Below the pieces are notes generated by a model, which saw nothing but the letters and a program-made list of their open reading frames with translations, did no database searches and was not told the origin of the DNA. Below are positions 53,411-62,668 of a stretch of 64,000 nucleotides of DNA, one piece after another. A program made the position numbers and the translations under genes. Source of the DNA: Novosphingobium capsulatum NBRC 12533 (GTDB lineage Bacteria > Pseudomonadota > Alphaproteobacteria > Sphingomonadales > Sphingomonadaceae); the NCBI RefSeq assembly GCF_001598375.1, contig NZ_BCYV01000013.1:1-64000 (forward strand), written 5' to 3'. The stretch's first letter is position 1; every line of letters begins with the position of its first letter.

Positions 53411-54619
53411 TCACAGCCCCACCGCCCTGAGCGCCTGGTCGAGATCCTCGATCAGGTCATCCGGGTCTTCCAGGCCGACGTTGAGGCGCAGCATGCCTTC
53501 GCCCACGCCCATGTCGGCGCGGCCTTCGGGGCCCACGCCGTGGTGGGTGGTGGTGGCAGGGTGGCACATCAGCGAGCGCGAATCCCCGATGTTGTTGGAG
53601 ATGTCGATCAGCTTGAGCGCGTCGAGCAGGCCATGGGCCTGGCTGCGGCCGCCATCCAGCACGATCGAGAAGATCGTGCCGCCCGCGCTCATCTGGCGCA
53701 TCGCCAGGTCATGCTGGGGATGGCTCTTGAGGCCGGGGTAAAGGATCGTCGGCACGCGCGCTTCGACGAATTCGGCCACCTTCTGGGCATTCTGGCTTTG
53801 CCGCTGGATGCGCAGGTCCAGCGTTTCCAGGCCCTTGAGCACGACCCAGGCGTTGAACGGGGCGCAGTTGGGCCCGGTGTTGCGCTGGAACGGCAGCAGC
53901 ACGTTGTCGATGAAATCCTGGCTGCCGCACACCGCGCCGGCCAGCACGCGCCCTTGGCCGTCCATCATCTTGGTGGCTGAATAGGCGACCACGTCGGCGC
54001 CGAATTCCATCGGGCGCTGCAGGGCATAGGTCGCAAAGGCATTGTCCACCACCGTGGTGATGCCATGGGCCTTGGCCAAGGTGCAGACATATTCCATGTC
54101 GACGATGCCCATGGTCGGGTTGGCCGGGCTTTCAAAGAAGAACACCTTGGTGTTGGGCCGGATCGCCGCTTCCCACGCGGCATTGTCGGTCGCGTCGATC
54201 AGGGTGCCTTCCACGCCAAAGCGCGGCAGCAGGCTTTCCACCAGCCAGCGGCACGAACCGAACGCAGCCTTGGCCGCCACGATATGGTCGCCGGCGGAAA
54301 GCTGGCAGAGCAGGGCCGTGGTCATCGCGGCCATGCCGCTGGCCTGGGTGCGGCAGGCTTGCGCCCCTTCCATCAGGGCAATGCGCTCTTCCAGCATGGC
54401 CACGGTGGGATTCTGCAGGCGGGAATAGGTCATGCCCGGTTGTTCACCGGCAAAGCGCGCGGCCACGGTGGCCGCATCGTCATAGGCATAGCCCGAGGTC
54501 AGGAACAGCGCCTCGGACGTTTCGCCCATTTCCGAACGCCAGGTGCCACCGCGCACGGCCTTGGTGGCCGGGCGCCAGGATTGGGTGATCGAGCGGTCTT
54601 GTCCGGTGGTGCGTTTCAT
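53411..54619 (-). CDS. metZ: O-succinylhomoserine sulfhydrylase
   Basis: This protein of about 402 residues starts MKRTTGQDRSITQSWRPATK. It is a Cys/Met metabolism PLP enzyme: SEALFLTSGYAYDDAATVAA, ASGMAAMTTALLCQLSAGDH, VDNAFATYALQRPMEFGADV and the PLP lysine in AYSATKMMDGQGRVLAGAV. The pattern GAVCGSQDF and the overall sequence match MetZ of alphaproteobacteria, which converts O-succinylhomoserine and sulfide to homocysteine. It diverges from the PMT gene. Confidence 0.93.
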   Translation of the reverse strand: MKRTTGQDRSITQSWRPATKAVRGGTWRSEMGETSEALFLTSGYAYDDAATVAARFAGEQPGMTYSRLQNPTVAMLEERIALMEGAQACRTQASGMAAMTTALLCQLSAGDHIVAAKAAFGSCRWLVESLLPRFGVEGTLIDATDNAAWEAAIRPNTKVFFFESPANPTMGIVDMEYVCTLAKAHGITTVVDNAFATYALQRPMEFGADVVAYSATKMMDGQGRVLAGAVCGSQDFIDNVLLPFQRNTGPNCAPFNAWVVLKGLETLDLRIQRQSQNAQKVAEFVEARVPTILYPGLKSHPQHDLAMRQMSAGGTIFSIVLDGGRSQAHGLLDALKLIDISNNIGDSRSLMCHPATTTHHGVGPEGRADMGVGEGMLRLNVGLEDPDDLIEDLDQALRAVGL

Positions 54620-54717
54620 GGCCCGCAGCCTTAGTTTGGCCGGCCCGACCATGCAAGGCGTTGCAGGGGCAGGGGCCATTGCACCGGCGGGGCCATTTGG
54701 CGTATCGCGCCCGGTCA

Positions 54718-56085
54718 ATGACCCAGCCCATTCCGCTGCCCCCGCGCGCATCCGAACCCGATCCGATCCGCGCCGTGCTGGCGATCGTGGCCTGTTTTGC
54801 CGTCCTGGTGTTCTGGCGCCTGGGCACGCCATCCAAGATCATGTTCGATGAAGTGCATTACCTGCCGGCAGCCCGCCATCTCATCGCCCTGTCCAGCCGG
54901 CTCAACCCCGAACACCCCCTGCTGGGCAAGGAACTGATCGCGCTGGGCATGATGACCTGGGGTGACAACCCCTTTGGCTGGCGGTTCTTCAACGCGCTCT
55001 ATGGCGTGATCGGGCTTTATGCCGCGATTCGCGCGTTCTGGTGGGCCAGCCTCTCGGCGCGCGGCACCGTGCTGTTCGCGCTGTTCATGGCCACCAACTT
55101 CATCTGGTTCGTGCTGGCGCGCATTGCCATTCTCGACATGGCGATGGCCGCTTCGCTGGCGCTGGCGTTCTGGCAATGGGCACTGGCGGCGCGGCGCGGG
55201 GCGCGCGTGCACCTGGTCTTGGCCGGCCTGTTCATGGGCCTGTCGATGGGCGGCAAGTGGACCGGCGTGCCGCTGATGGTCTTTCCCGGCCTGTGGTATG
55301 CCTGGGCCCGCTGGCAGGCCAGCGCCGGCGTGGCTGGCCTGCGGCGTGGCCTGGCCTGGCTGATCGGGCGCCAGGGCGGGCCAGTGCCGGGCGTGTGCTT
55401 GGCAGAGGCGGCGGTGTGGCTGGGGATCTGGCCGGTGCTGGTCTATTTCGCCACCTTCATCCCGGCGATGTTCTACCAGGTCAACCCGCTCAGCCCGTGG
55501 CACCTGGTCGAATGGCAGCAGACCATGCTGAAACTGCAGGACAGCGTGGTGAAGCCACACCGTTATATGAGCCACTGGTACCAGTGGATGTTCAACGCGC
55601 GGCCGATCTGGTTCTTCTATGAAAAGTGGGACGGCGCGCAGCGCGGTGTGCTGATGATCGGCAATCCCTACAGCATGTGGGCGGGCCTGCCCGCGCTGCT
55701 GTGGTGCGCGGCCGATGGGGTGCAGGCGCTGCTGCGGCGCGGCCTGGCCCTGCCGGGGCGGTGGTGGCCCACCGGGCGCGACCGGCTCTCCGCGCTCTCG
55801 GGCATGGCGGCGCTGCTTTATGTCGGCGCGCTGTTCTTCTGGGCGATCAATGGCAAGCCGGTGCAGTTCTATTACCACTACCAGCTCGCCGCGGTGTTCC
55901 TCGATGCCGCGCTCGCCCTGGCGCTGGCGCAGTTGTGGCGGCGCGGTTTGCGCTGGCCGACCTGGGCCAGCGTGGCGCTGACGCTGGTCGGCTTCGTCTA
56001 TTTCTTCCCGATCCTGGCCGCCCTGCCACTGCCGGGCGTCAAGTCGTTCCGGCTGTTCACCTGGCTGCCAGTGTGGAAGTCATGA
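54718..56085 (+). CDS. PMT-family (GT39) glycosyltransferase
   Basis: This protein of about 455 residues starts MTQPIPLPPRASEPDPIRAV, with about ten membrane segments. The PMT hallmark Asp-Glu pair is in MFDEVHYLPAARHLI, and NPEHPLLGKELIALGMMTWG matches the conserved HPPLGK-type loop. GWRFFNALYGVIG follows. Toward the end, MSHWYQWMFNARPIWFFYEK matches the PMT C-terminal region. Such enzymes transfer a sugar, classically mannose from a polyprenyl phosphate, to an acceptor. The acceptor here is unknown. A DPM1-like donor-synthase gene faces it. Confidence 0.87.
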   Translation: MTQPIPLPPRASEPDPIRAVLAIVACFAVLVFWRLGTPSKIMFDEVHYLPAARHLIALSSRLNPEHPLLGKELIALGMMTWGDNPFGWRFFNALYGVIGLYAAIRAFWWASLSARGTVLFALFMATNFIWFVLARIAILDMAMAASLALAFWQWALAARRGARVHLVLAGLFMGLSMGGKWTGVPLMVFPGLWYAWARWQASAGVAGLRRGLAWLIGRQGGPVPGVCLAEAAVWLGIWPVLVYFATFIPAMFYQVNPLSPWHLVEWQQTMLKLQDSVVKPHRYMSHWYQWMFNARPIWFFYEKWDGAQRGVLMIGNPYSMWAGLPALLWCAADGVQALLRRGLALPGRWWPTGRDRLSALSGMAALLYVGALFFWAINGKPVQFYYHYQLAAVFLDAALALALAQLWRRGLRWPTWASVALTLVGFVYFFPILAALPLPGVKSFRLFTWLPVWKS

Positions 56086-56145
56086 TGGGCGTTGTGTCCT
56101 GACGGCACGGGGCTGCGACAAGGTCAGCCCGACCGGGGGGTGATT

Positions 56146-56241
56146 CTCCCCTCCTCTTCAGAGGAGGGGCCGGGGGTGGTGGGAACCCTTGCGCCAGGTG
56201 TCCACCACCCCCCGACCCCCTCGTCTGAAGAGGAGGGGGAG
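56146..56241. repeat. pair of inverted palindromic repeats (family A) between convergent genes
   Basis: A plus-oriented unit at 56146-56183 (CCCCTCCTCTTCAGAGGAGG core, GGGGGTGGTGG tail) faces a minus-oriented unit at 56201-56241 (CCACCACCCCCCGACCCCCT tail, core CGTCTGAAGAGGAGGGGG). The tails point inward. They lie between the converging 3' ends of the PMT gene and the DPM1-GtrA gene. Confidence 0.85.
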
Positions 56242-56249
56242 CCAGATGC

Positions 56250-56280
56250 AAAAAGGCCGCCATCGTTTCCGACGGCGGCC
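56250..56280 (-). terminator. Rho-independent terminator of the DPM1-GtrA gene
   Basis: On the minus strand GGCCGCCGTC, loop GGAAAC and GATGGCGGCC form a stem followed by TTTTT. It lies about 35 bases past the stop codon. Confidence 0.85.
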
Positions 56281-56312
56281 CTTGAAAACCCAGGCGAAAT
56301 CAGCCGAAGCGA

Positions 56313-57437
56313 TCAGCCATACTTGCCCCAGACGAACTTGTTCGACAGCGCGAAGTTCCACACCGATGCCAGCACGATGCCGACCAGCGCGGCCGAGATC
56401 GGGTGGAAGCCCACGCGCACAAGGGCGGTGGATACGCCGATATTGGCAAGCATGCCGAACGCGCAGGTCGCGGCAAACTTGAGCCAGCCGCGCGCCAGCG
56501 GGAAGAAGCCGCGCAGGCGCTTGTCGGCATAGGTGAGTTCGTTGTTGAGCACGAAATTGAAGGTCATCGCCGTGATCGCCGCCAGGGTCTGGCCAACGAT
56601 GAACGCGGTTTCCTTGGGATAGTGGCTCAGCGCCAATTCCCGGCCGAACAGGTGTAGCACCACATAGAGCACGGCGAGGTGGACCAGCGCACCCAGCGCC
56701 CCCACCGTGCCGAACAGGGCAAAGCGGGTGGGAATGATGCGGCCAAGCCACTTGTCGTAAAGGCCGATGAGAAATTCAAACACGACGGTCCGATCCAGTT
56801 TCGATTCGCCTTCGGCCCGTGCGGCGAAGTTCAGCGGAAATTCCTTTACCCGCAACGGCGCGTCAACCGTGGCGAGAATGTCGAGCAGGATCTTGAAGCC
56901 CACGCCCGACAGGCGATGCGCATCGGCGCGCAGGGTGGCGGCCGGCAGCATGAAGAACCCGCTCATCGGGTCAGACAACTGCACGCCCGTCACCTTGCGG
57001 GCGATGGCATTGGCCAAGCCGGATGCCTTGACCCGGTCGGGCCGGCCCCAGGCTTCGGTGCTGGCGCCTTCGGCAAAGCGCGAGGCATAGGCCACATCGC
57101 ATTCGCCGCTGGTGATCGCGGCCAGCATCTGCGGCAGCAGCGCCGGATCGTGCTGATGGTCGCTGTCCATCACCGCGACGATGGGGGCGGCGCTGGCGCA
57201 CATCCCCTCGATCGCGGCCGAGGCCAGGCCCCGGCGCCCGATCCGTTCGATCACCCGGATGCGCGGATCGGTGCGGCCGATGGCCCGCGCCACATTGGCG
57301 GTGCCATCGGGGCTGTTATCATCGACGAAGATCGCTTCCCAGGCGATGCCGGCAAGCGCCTTGTCGAGCCGTTCGACCATCGAGGCAATGTTCTTGCTCT
57401 CGTTGTAGGTCGGGAGAATGACTGCCAGTTGCAACAT
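56313..57437 (-). CDS. polyprenol-phosphate mannose synthase-like GT2 fused to GtrA
   Basis: This protein has 374 residues. The N-terminal GT2 domain (1-~235) has VILPTYNESKNIASMVERLD, FVDDNSPDGTANVARAI, the DxD-like MDSDHQHDPALLPQM and GFKILLDILA. It is most like DPM1/polyprenol monophosphomannose synthase. The C-terminal GtrA domain has four membrane helices (RFALFGTVGALGALVHLAVL to SVWNFALSNKFVWGKYG). It probably makes a lipid-linked sugar donor and moves or anchors it in the membrane. It pairs naturally with the convergent PMT gene. Confidence 0.88.
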   Translation of the reverse strand: MLQLAVILPTYNESKNIASMVERLDKALAGIAWEAIFVDDNSPDGTANVARAIGRTDPRIRVIERIGRRGLASAAIEGMCASAAPIVAVMDSDHQHDPALLPQMLAAITSGECDVAYASRFAEGASTEAWGRPDRVKASGLANAIARKVTGVQLSDPMSGFFMLPAATLRADAHRLSGVGFKILLDILATVDAPLRVKEFPLNFAARAEGESKLDRTVVFEFLIGLYDKWLGRIIPTRFALFGTVGALGALVHLAVLYVVLHLFGRELALSHYPKETAFIVGQTLAAITAMTFNFVLNNELTYADKRLRGFFPLARGWLKFAATCAFGMLANIGVSTALVRVGFHPISAALVGIVLASVWNFALSNKFVWGKYG

Positions 57438-57448
57438 GGGGCGCGCGC

Positions 57449-58504
57449 TTACAGCTTTGCGAGCACCGCGTCACCAATTTCCGCAGTCCCGGCCGTTCCG
57501 CCCAGGTCTCCGCCCAGCACGCCATCGGCCAGCACGGCTGCCACGGCCGCCTCGATCCGGTCTGCTGCCTGGGCCAGGCCCAGCGAATGGCGCAGCAGCA
57601 TGGCGGCCGACAGGATCGTCGCCATCGGGTTGGCCAGCCCCTTGCCGGCGATATCGGGTGCCGAACCGTGGATCGGCTCATAGAGGCCAAAGGTGCCGTG
57701 CGCGGTCTGGCGTTCACCCAGCGAGGCCGAGGCGAGCAGGCCGATCGAGCCCACGCACATGCTCGCCTGGTCAGACAGGATATCGCCGAACAGGTTGCCG
57801 GTAACCACCACGTCGAACTTGCCGGGCGCGCGCACCAGCTGCATTGCGGCATTGTCGACATACATGTGTTCGAGTTCGACCTGCGGATAGTCCTTGGCCA
57901 CCTCCACGATCACGTCGCGCCACAGCTGCGAGGTTTCCAGCACGTTGGCCTTGTCCACCGAGCACAGGCGCTTGCCCCGACCCATGGCTGCGCGGAACGC
58001 GACGTGGGCGATGCGGCGCACTTCGCTCTCGCTGTACGACATGATGTCATAGCCTTCGCGCTCGCCCTTGGCGTTCTGGCGAAAGCCCTTTTCGCCAAAA
58101 TAGACGTCGCCGTTCAATTCCCGCACGATCAGCAGGTCGATCGCACCGGCCACTTCCGGGCGCAGCGCCGAATGGCTTTCCAGGCCGGCAAAGACCTTGG
58201 CCGGGCGCAGGTTGGCAAACAGGGTCAGTTCCTTGCGCAGGCCCAGGATCGCCTGTTCGGGGCGCAGGTGGCGTTCCAGCGCATCGCAATCGGGATCGCC
58301 CACCGCGCCAAACAGGATGGCGTCGGACGTGCGCGCCAGGTCGAGCGTTTCGGCCGGCAGCGGGTGGCCCTTGGCCTTGTAGGCGCAGCCGCCCACCAGC
58401 GCTTCGTCCATCGCGATGCCAAGGTCGAGCGCCTCGATCACGCGGACCGCTTCACGCGTCACTTCGGGGCCGATGCCGTCACCGGGCAAAACCGCAATTT
58501 TCAT
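57449..58504 (-). CDS. leuB: 3-isopropylmalate dehydrogenase
   Basis: This 351-residue isocitrate/isopropylmalate dehydrogenase family member acts in leucine synthesis. [20 protein letters not shown] is the N-terminus. [20 protein letters not shown] lies near residue 95, [16 protein letters not shown] near 185 and [16 protein letters not shown] near 235. [19 protein letters not shown] is also present. It is separate from leuA, leuC and leuD, which are not in this window. It lies 11 bases upstream of the DPM1-GtrA gene. Confidence 0.97.
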   Translation of the reverse strand: MKIAVLPGDGIGPEVTREAVRVIEALDLGIAMDEALVGGCAYKAKGHPLPAETLDLARTSDAILFGAVGDPDCDALERHLRPEQAILGLRKELTLFANLRPAKVFAGLESHSALRPEVAGAIDLLIVRELNGDVYFGEKGFRQNAKGEREGYDIMSYSESEVRRIAHVAFRAAMGRGKRLCSVDKANVLETSQLWRDVIVEVAKDYPQVELEHMYVDNAAMQLVRAPGKFDVVVTGNLFGDILSDQASMCVGSIGLLASASLGERQTAHGTFGLYEPIHGSAPDIAGKGLANPMATILSAAMLLRHSLGLAQAADRIEAAVAAVLADGVLGGDLGGTAGTAEIGDAVLAKL

Positions 58505-58517
58505 GGTATAGGCCTTT

Positions 58518-59156
58518 TCAATCCGATCCGATGCGCTTCAGCCTGTCGAGCAGAATCGCGCGGGCCGCCATAACATCGCGCCGCCGTTCGGCAAGCAGTT
58601 GGCTTGCGATCGCCGGCCCCTGGGCATCGAGCAGGGCGAGCAGGCCGGGCCAATCCGCCGTGGCGGCGCGCGCCGGGGCCAGGCCATGGCCCGCCTCGCG
58701 CAGCAGCAGCGCTTCATAGCCGGCCAGCGCCCGCGCCCAACCGCGCGCCGACGGCGCCAGGCAGATGGCATCGAGCAGCGCAGCCAATGCGCCGTGGATC
58801 GCGGGCAGGGGCAGGCCTTCGGGCAGGGCGGCGGCGGTCAGCGCGCAGGCCCAGGCGATGCCGGCGCTGGCCAGCGGTTCGCCCAGCCAGGGGCCACGGC
58901 TGGTGACCAGTTCCACCCGCGCGGTGGGCAGGCGGCTTTCGCTGCGCCGCACCAGGTCTGCCGCCACCAGGTTGCCCGGGATCAGCACGGGCCGCAGCGT
59001 GCGGCCCCGCGCGCCGGCAACATAGGCTGCGACCAGGCCCGTCTCGCTGCCCAGCAGGCGCACCACCGCGCCGGTTTCGCCATGCGCCAGCACCGCGCAG
59101 ACGATCTGCGGCACTGGCCCGGCATCGGGAAGCGAAGGCGGCGTTGCGTCATCCAT
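58518..59156 (-). CDS. recO: DNA repair protein RecO
   Basis: This protein of about 212 residues starts [20 protein letters not shown]. The N-terminal OB fold includes [20 protein letters not shown] and [20 protein letters not shown]. The helical C-terminal domain contains [20 protein letters not shown]. RecO loads RecA on SSB-coated gaps with RecR. Length is slightly short for the family. It is next to leuB on the same strand and diverges from apaG. Confidence 0.85.
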   Translation of the reverse strand: MDDATPPSLPDAGPVPQIVCAVLAHGETGAVVRLLGSETGLVAAYVAGARGRTLRPVLIPGNLVAADLVRRSESRLPTARVELVTSRGPWLGEPLASAGIAWACALTAAALPEGLPLPAIHGALAALLDAICLAPSARGWARALAGYEALLLREAGHGLAPARAATADWPGLLALLDAQGPAIASQLLAERRRDVMAARAILLDRLKRIGSD

Positions 59157-59261
59157 CACCTGCTGGCCTGTGCCGCGTGGCGTCGCCCAGGGCAAGCGTC
59201 CTGCCGGGAAAGTCCATTTCGGGCATTGGAACAAAGGCGCAAGTGCGTTAGGTTGCCAAGG

Positions 59262-59660
59262 ATGAAGCAGCTATTCCAGCATGCCGCGATCACGCAGGGA
59301 ATGACCGTCCGGGTGGCGGTCAATTTTCTGCCGGAGCAATCGCGCGTGGCGGCCGGCAAGTGGTTCTGGGTCTATCATATCCGCATCGAGAACGATTCGG
59401 CCGAGCCGGCCCAGTTGATCACCCGGCATTGGCGCATCACCGATGGGCGCGGCCATGTCAGCTTTGTCGATGGCGAAGGCGTGGTGGGCGAACAGCCCCG
59501 CCTGCTGCCGGGCCAGGCGCATGACTATGTCTCGGGCTGCCCGCTCGGCACGCCCACCGGCAGCATGGAGGGGCACTATACCATGCGCCGCGACGATGGC
59601 AGCGTGTTCGACGTGGCCATTCCGTTCTTTCCGCTGGCCGCCCCGGCCACGGCCAACTGA
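59262..59660 (+). CDS. apaG: ApaG family protein
   Basis: This is a 132-residue ApaG/FBA-like beta-sandwich protein. VRVAVNFLPEQSRVAAGKWF, WVYHIRIENDSAEPAQLITR and HWRITDGRGHVSFVDGEGVV, then CPLGTPTGSMEGHY, match ApaG closely. The exact function is unknown; it is linked with Co2+/Mg2+ phenotypes in enterobacteria. It precedes the LysR gene by 26 bases. Confidence 0.94.
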   Translation: MKQLFQHAAITQGMTVRVAVNFLPEQSRVAAGKWFWVYHIRIENDSAEPAQLITRHWRITDGRGHVSFVDGEGVVGEQPRLLPGQAHDYVSGCPLGTPTGSMEGHYTMRRDDGSVFDVAIPFFPLAAPATAN

Positions 59661-59686
59661 CCGCCAAGCGAAGGGCGATACCACCA

Positions 59687-60511
59687 ATGAAGCGGACCCA
59701 TCTCCCGCTCAACGGGCTGCGCGTGCTCGACGCGGCCGCACGCCACCTGTCGTTCACCCGCGCGGCCGACGAGTTGGCGGTGACGCCCGCCGCCGTTGGC
59801 CAGCAGATCCGCGCGCTGGAAGACCTGCTCGGCGTGGTGCTGTTTCGCCGCACGTCCAAGGGGCTGGAACTGACCGACGAGGCTGCGGCCGGCCTCGATG
59901 CCATCCGCGAGGGCTTCCTGCGCTTTGAAGAAGGCGTGCAGGCCATGCAGGCGGGGCAATCCAGCCATGTCTATACCATTGCCTGCCCGCGCGATTTCTT
60001 TGCCGCCTGGTTCAGCCAGCGGCTGGCCGCGTTTCGCGCCGAAAACCCGGCATTGCGCTTTTCGCTGGTCGGCGGCGATGGCGATATCGATTTTACCGAG
60101 GCCAATCTCGATCTGGCCGTGCGCTGGGCCGAAGGGCCGGGCGAACTCGAAGGCATTCCGCTCGGCGCGCCGCAGACCGTGATTGTCGCCGCGCCCGGCT
60201 TTGCCGACGTGAGCGGCGAAAACGGCGATGGCGCCTGGATCGGCTGGCCCGGTGATCCGGTGCCGGCGGGCGAGGGGCGCGAAGTGGCGTTTTCCGTGGG
60301 CGACGCCGGCACTGCGATCAGTGCCGCTGCGGCGGGCCTGGGCAAGGCGCGCGTGCCGCTGCTCCTGGCCGAATATGCCCTCTCGACCGGCCGCGTCGTC
60401 GCCCTGGGTGAGGTGGAGAACAGCCGGCGCGGCTATTGGCTGGTCGCTCCCTTGCCGCAGTGGCGCCAAAAAAAGGTCAAGGCCCTGGTTGCGGCCCTGG
60501 CGGAGGCCTGA
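59687..60511 (+). CDS. LysR family (GcvA-like) transcriptional regulator
   Basis: This is a 274-residue regulator. The N-terminal helix-turn-helix is PLNGLRVLDAAARHLSFTRA and ADELAVTPAAVGQQIRALED, typical of the GcvA branch. The effector domain contains IACPRDFFAAWFSQRLAAFR and LDLAVRWAEG. The ligand is unknown. It may be cotranscribed with apaG. There is no divergent neighbour to mark a classical LysR target. Confidence 0.88.
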   Translation: MKRTHLPLNGLRVLDAAARHLSFTRAADELAVTPAAVGQQIRALEDLLGVVLFRRTSKGLELTDEAAAGLDAIREGFLRFEEGVQAMQAGQSSHVYTIACPRDFFAAWFSQRLAAFRAENPALRFSLVGGDGDIDFTEANLDLAVRWAEGPGELEGIPLGAPQTVIVAAPGFADVSGENGDGAWIGWPGDPVPAGEGREVAFSVGDAGTAISAAAAGLGKARVPLLLAEYALSTGRVVALGEVENSRRGYWLVAPLPQWRQKKVKALVAALAEA

Positions 60512-60618
60512 ATCCGCGCAATCCCGGCGTGACAGCGTTGGCAGACAACCTGCTGTAACAAACCGTGGAAACGGCCACGCATACCACCTGTTAACCGCCT
60601 GGGTCCTATGCCCGCGAG

Positions 60619-62661
60619 ATGGAACCCCTTAGTGGAAACCCTCAGGCGGAACAGGTTGGGATGGTCGCTGCCATCGCGGCCGAATCCTTGCCGCTGCGTC
60701 CGCGCCTGCGCGCCCGCAGCCGGGTGATAGGGGCGCTGTTGGGCGCGATCATGGATGGGGCCCACCGGCGCGCGTACCGCGGGGAGGCGATGGTCGCGGC
60801 CTATACGCACAATCTCTCCCGCCGGCTGCCGCTGCTGTCGTTGCTGTCGTTGCTGGCGGTCGGGCTGGTGATCATGCGGGTGGCCGGCACCGTGCCGTGG
60901 CCGGTGCTGGTGCCGGGCGTTGTCATGATGGTGTTCGTGGCAGAGCGCGGGTGGCACTGGCTGCCTGTGCAAGTGGAGCGCCGGCCTCTGGCGCTGCGGC
61001 GCAAGGATCTCGATGCGCTGCCAACCAGCGTGGGCCTTTCGGTGCTGTTTGCGGTGCTGTGGGCCCTCTATCTCTATTGTGTCGGCGGCGAGGCGCAGCG
61101 CGCATTGCTCTGCGTGTTGCTCTCGGTAATTTCCGTGGCAGGGGTGCTCGGGCTGGCGCATGCTCCGGCGGCGGCGCTGCGGCTGGTATTTGCCTCCACC
61201 GTGCCGGCTTGCACCGTCTATCTCGTGGTGGATGGCGCGCACTTGTGGCCGGTGGTCCTGCTGCTGGTCATGGCCAATCTCACCGTGCTGGCCATGACAT
61301 TCGGCTTCCATGCCGATTTCGTGCGGTTGGAGTTGTCACGCCAGCAATTGGCGCGGCGCGAACGCCTGGCGGCGCGGCTGGCGGAAAGGAATTTCGAACA
61401 GGCCTCGCGCGATGCCCTGACCGGGGCGCTCAACCGCCGGGCAATCCTGGCGCGGTTGGATCAGGATGTGGCCCGGAATGAATTGGCGGCGCCGTGGCTG
61501 GCCCTGCTCGATCTCGACGGGTTCAAGCACGTCAACGACACCTATGGCCATGCCGCCGGTGATGATGTGCTGCGCGCGGTGGCCACGCGCATCGGTGCGA
61601 TTTCCGGCGTCCTCGCGCATGGGCGCTTGGGCGGCGATGAATTCGCGATCCTGTTTGATGGCCGGCTCGATGCCACCGGCGTTACCGCTGCCGCGCAAGA
61701 CCTGGCGCAGTCGGTGCGCGCGCCGGTGCTTCACAACGGAGTCAGCCTGCGCCTGCACGCTTCCACCGGCCTTCATCGCGTGCGCGGGCCTAGCGTGGGC
61801 GCCTGCCTGGAACGCGCCGACGCCGCGCTCTACAAGGCCAAGAAGCGGGGCGAGGGCGCCATCGTGCTATTTGGCCCGGACGACGAAACCGCCCTGCAGC
61901 AGCGCAGCGCGATGACTCGCCAGTTCAACGATTGCCTGTTGGATGATCGGCTGCGCCTGCTCTACCAGCCCTATTATGACGTGGACAGCCTGGCGGTCGT
62001 CGGGTTCGAGGCCTTTGCCCGCTGGTCGCCCGATGGCCAGACCTGGCTGGCACCGGGCGAGTTCATCGATCTGGCCGCGGCGACCGGCCGCACCGGCGAA
62101 CTGACCCAGGCGGTGATTGGCCGGACGCTGGCCGAATGCGATGCCTGGCGCCAGGGGCTGACGGTGGCGATCAACCTGACCCCGCGCGATGTGACGCGCG
62201 AGGGCGCGGTCGACTCCCTTGCCCGGCTGGTGCGCGATGCCGGCGCCGACCCCGCGCGCTTCATGCTGGAAGTGACCGAAGCGGCGCTGATCGCCGATCC
62301 GCGCCGCGCCCACGCCCAGCTCGAGGCGTTCCGGGCAGCGGGTTTCCGCCTCGCGCTCGATGATTTCGGGGCGGGCTGGTCAAGCCTGTCGCAATTGCGC
62401 GATCTGCCGCTCGACATGGTCAAGATCGATCGCGGGCTGGCCGCCGCGCTGTCCAGCGATCCGGGCGCGCGGGCGATCGTGGGCACGATCGTCTCGTTTG
62501 CCTGGCAACTGGGCATCGAGTGCATGATCGAAGGCGTGGAGGATGAAGCGCAGGTCGCCACGGCCCGTGCGCTCGGCATCCGCCTGATGCAGGGCTATCA
62601 CTTTGCCCGGCCGGAACGTGCCGACGTGGCCCTGGCCGCGATGGGCCGCGCCGTCGCCTAA
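60619..62661 (+). CDS. membrane-bound GGDEF-EAL c-di-GMP protein
   Basis: This protein has 680 residues. An N-terminal block of about six membrane helices (residues ~65-245) precedes a GGDEF domain with an intact GRLGGDEFAILFDG motif. No RxxD inhibitory site is visible ahead of it. The EAL domain has GFEAFARW in place of EAL, while the remaining catalytic positions look kept: AINLTPRDV, MLEVTEAAL, LALDDFGAGWSSL, VKIDR, EGVEDEAQ and QGY. It may both make and degrade c-di-GMP; which activity dominates cannot be told from sequence. Confidence 0.92.
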   Translation: MEPLSGNPQAEQVGMVAAIAAESLPLRPRLRARSRVIGALLGAIMDGAHRRAYRGEAMVAAYTHNLSRRLPLLSLLSLLAVGLVIMRVAGTVPWPVLVPGVVMMVFVAERGWHWLPVQVERRPLALRRKDLDALPTSVGLSVLFAVLWALYLYCVGGEAQRALLCVLLSVISVAGVLGLAHAPAAALRLVFASTVPACTVYLVVDGAHLWPVVLLLVMANLTVLAMTFGFHADFVRLELSRQQLARRERLAARLAERNFEQASRDALTGALNRRAILARLDQDVARNELAAPWLALLDLDGFKHVNDTYGHAAGDDVLRAVATRIGAISGVLAHGRLGGDEFAILFDGRLDATGVTAAAQDLAQSVRAPVLHNGVSLRLHASTGLHRVRGPSVGACLERADAALYKAKKRGEGAIVLFGPDDETALQQRSAMTRQFNDCLLDDRLRLLYQPYYDVDSLAVVGFEAFARWSPDGQTWLAPGEFIDLAAATGRTGELTQAVIGRTLAECDAWRQGLTVAINLTPRDVTREGAVDSLARLVRDAGADPARFMLEVTEAALIADPRRAHAQLEAFRAAGFRLALDDFGAGWSSLSQLRDLPLDMVKIDRGLAAALSSDPGARAIVGTIVSFAWQLGIECMIEGVEDEAQVATARALGIRLMQGYHFARPERADVALAAMGRAVA

Positions 62662-62668
62662 GCGCCGG

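Noticed and set aside
54620..54717. Possible SAM riboswitch in the leader of metZ.
   Set aside because: metZ is a common SAM-II target in alphaproteobacteria, but no convincing pseudoknot or conserved core was found by eye. A covariance model search would settle it.
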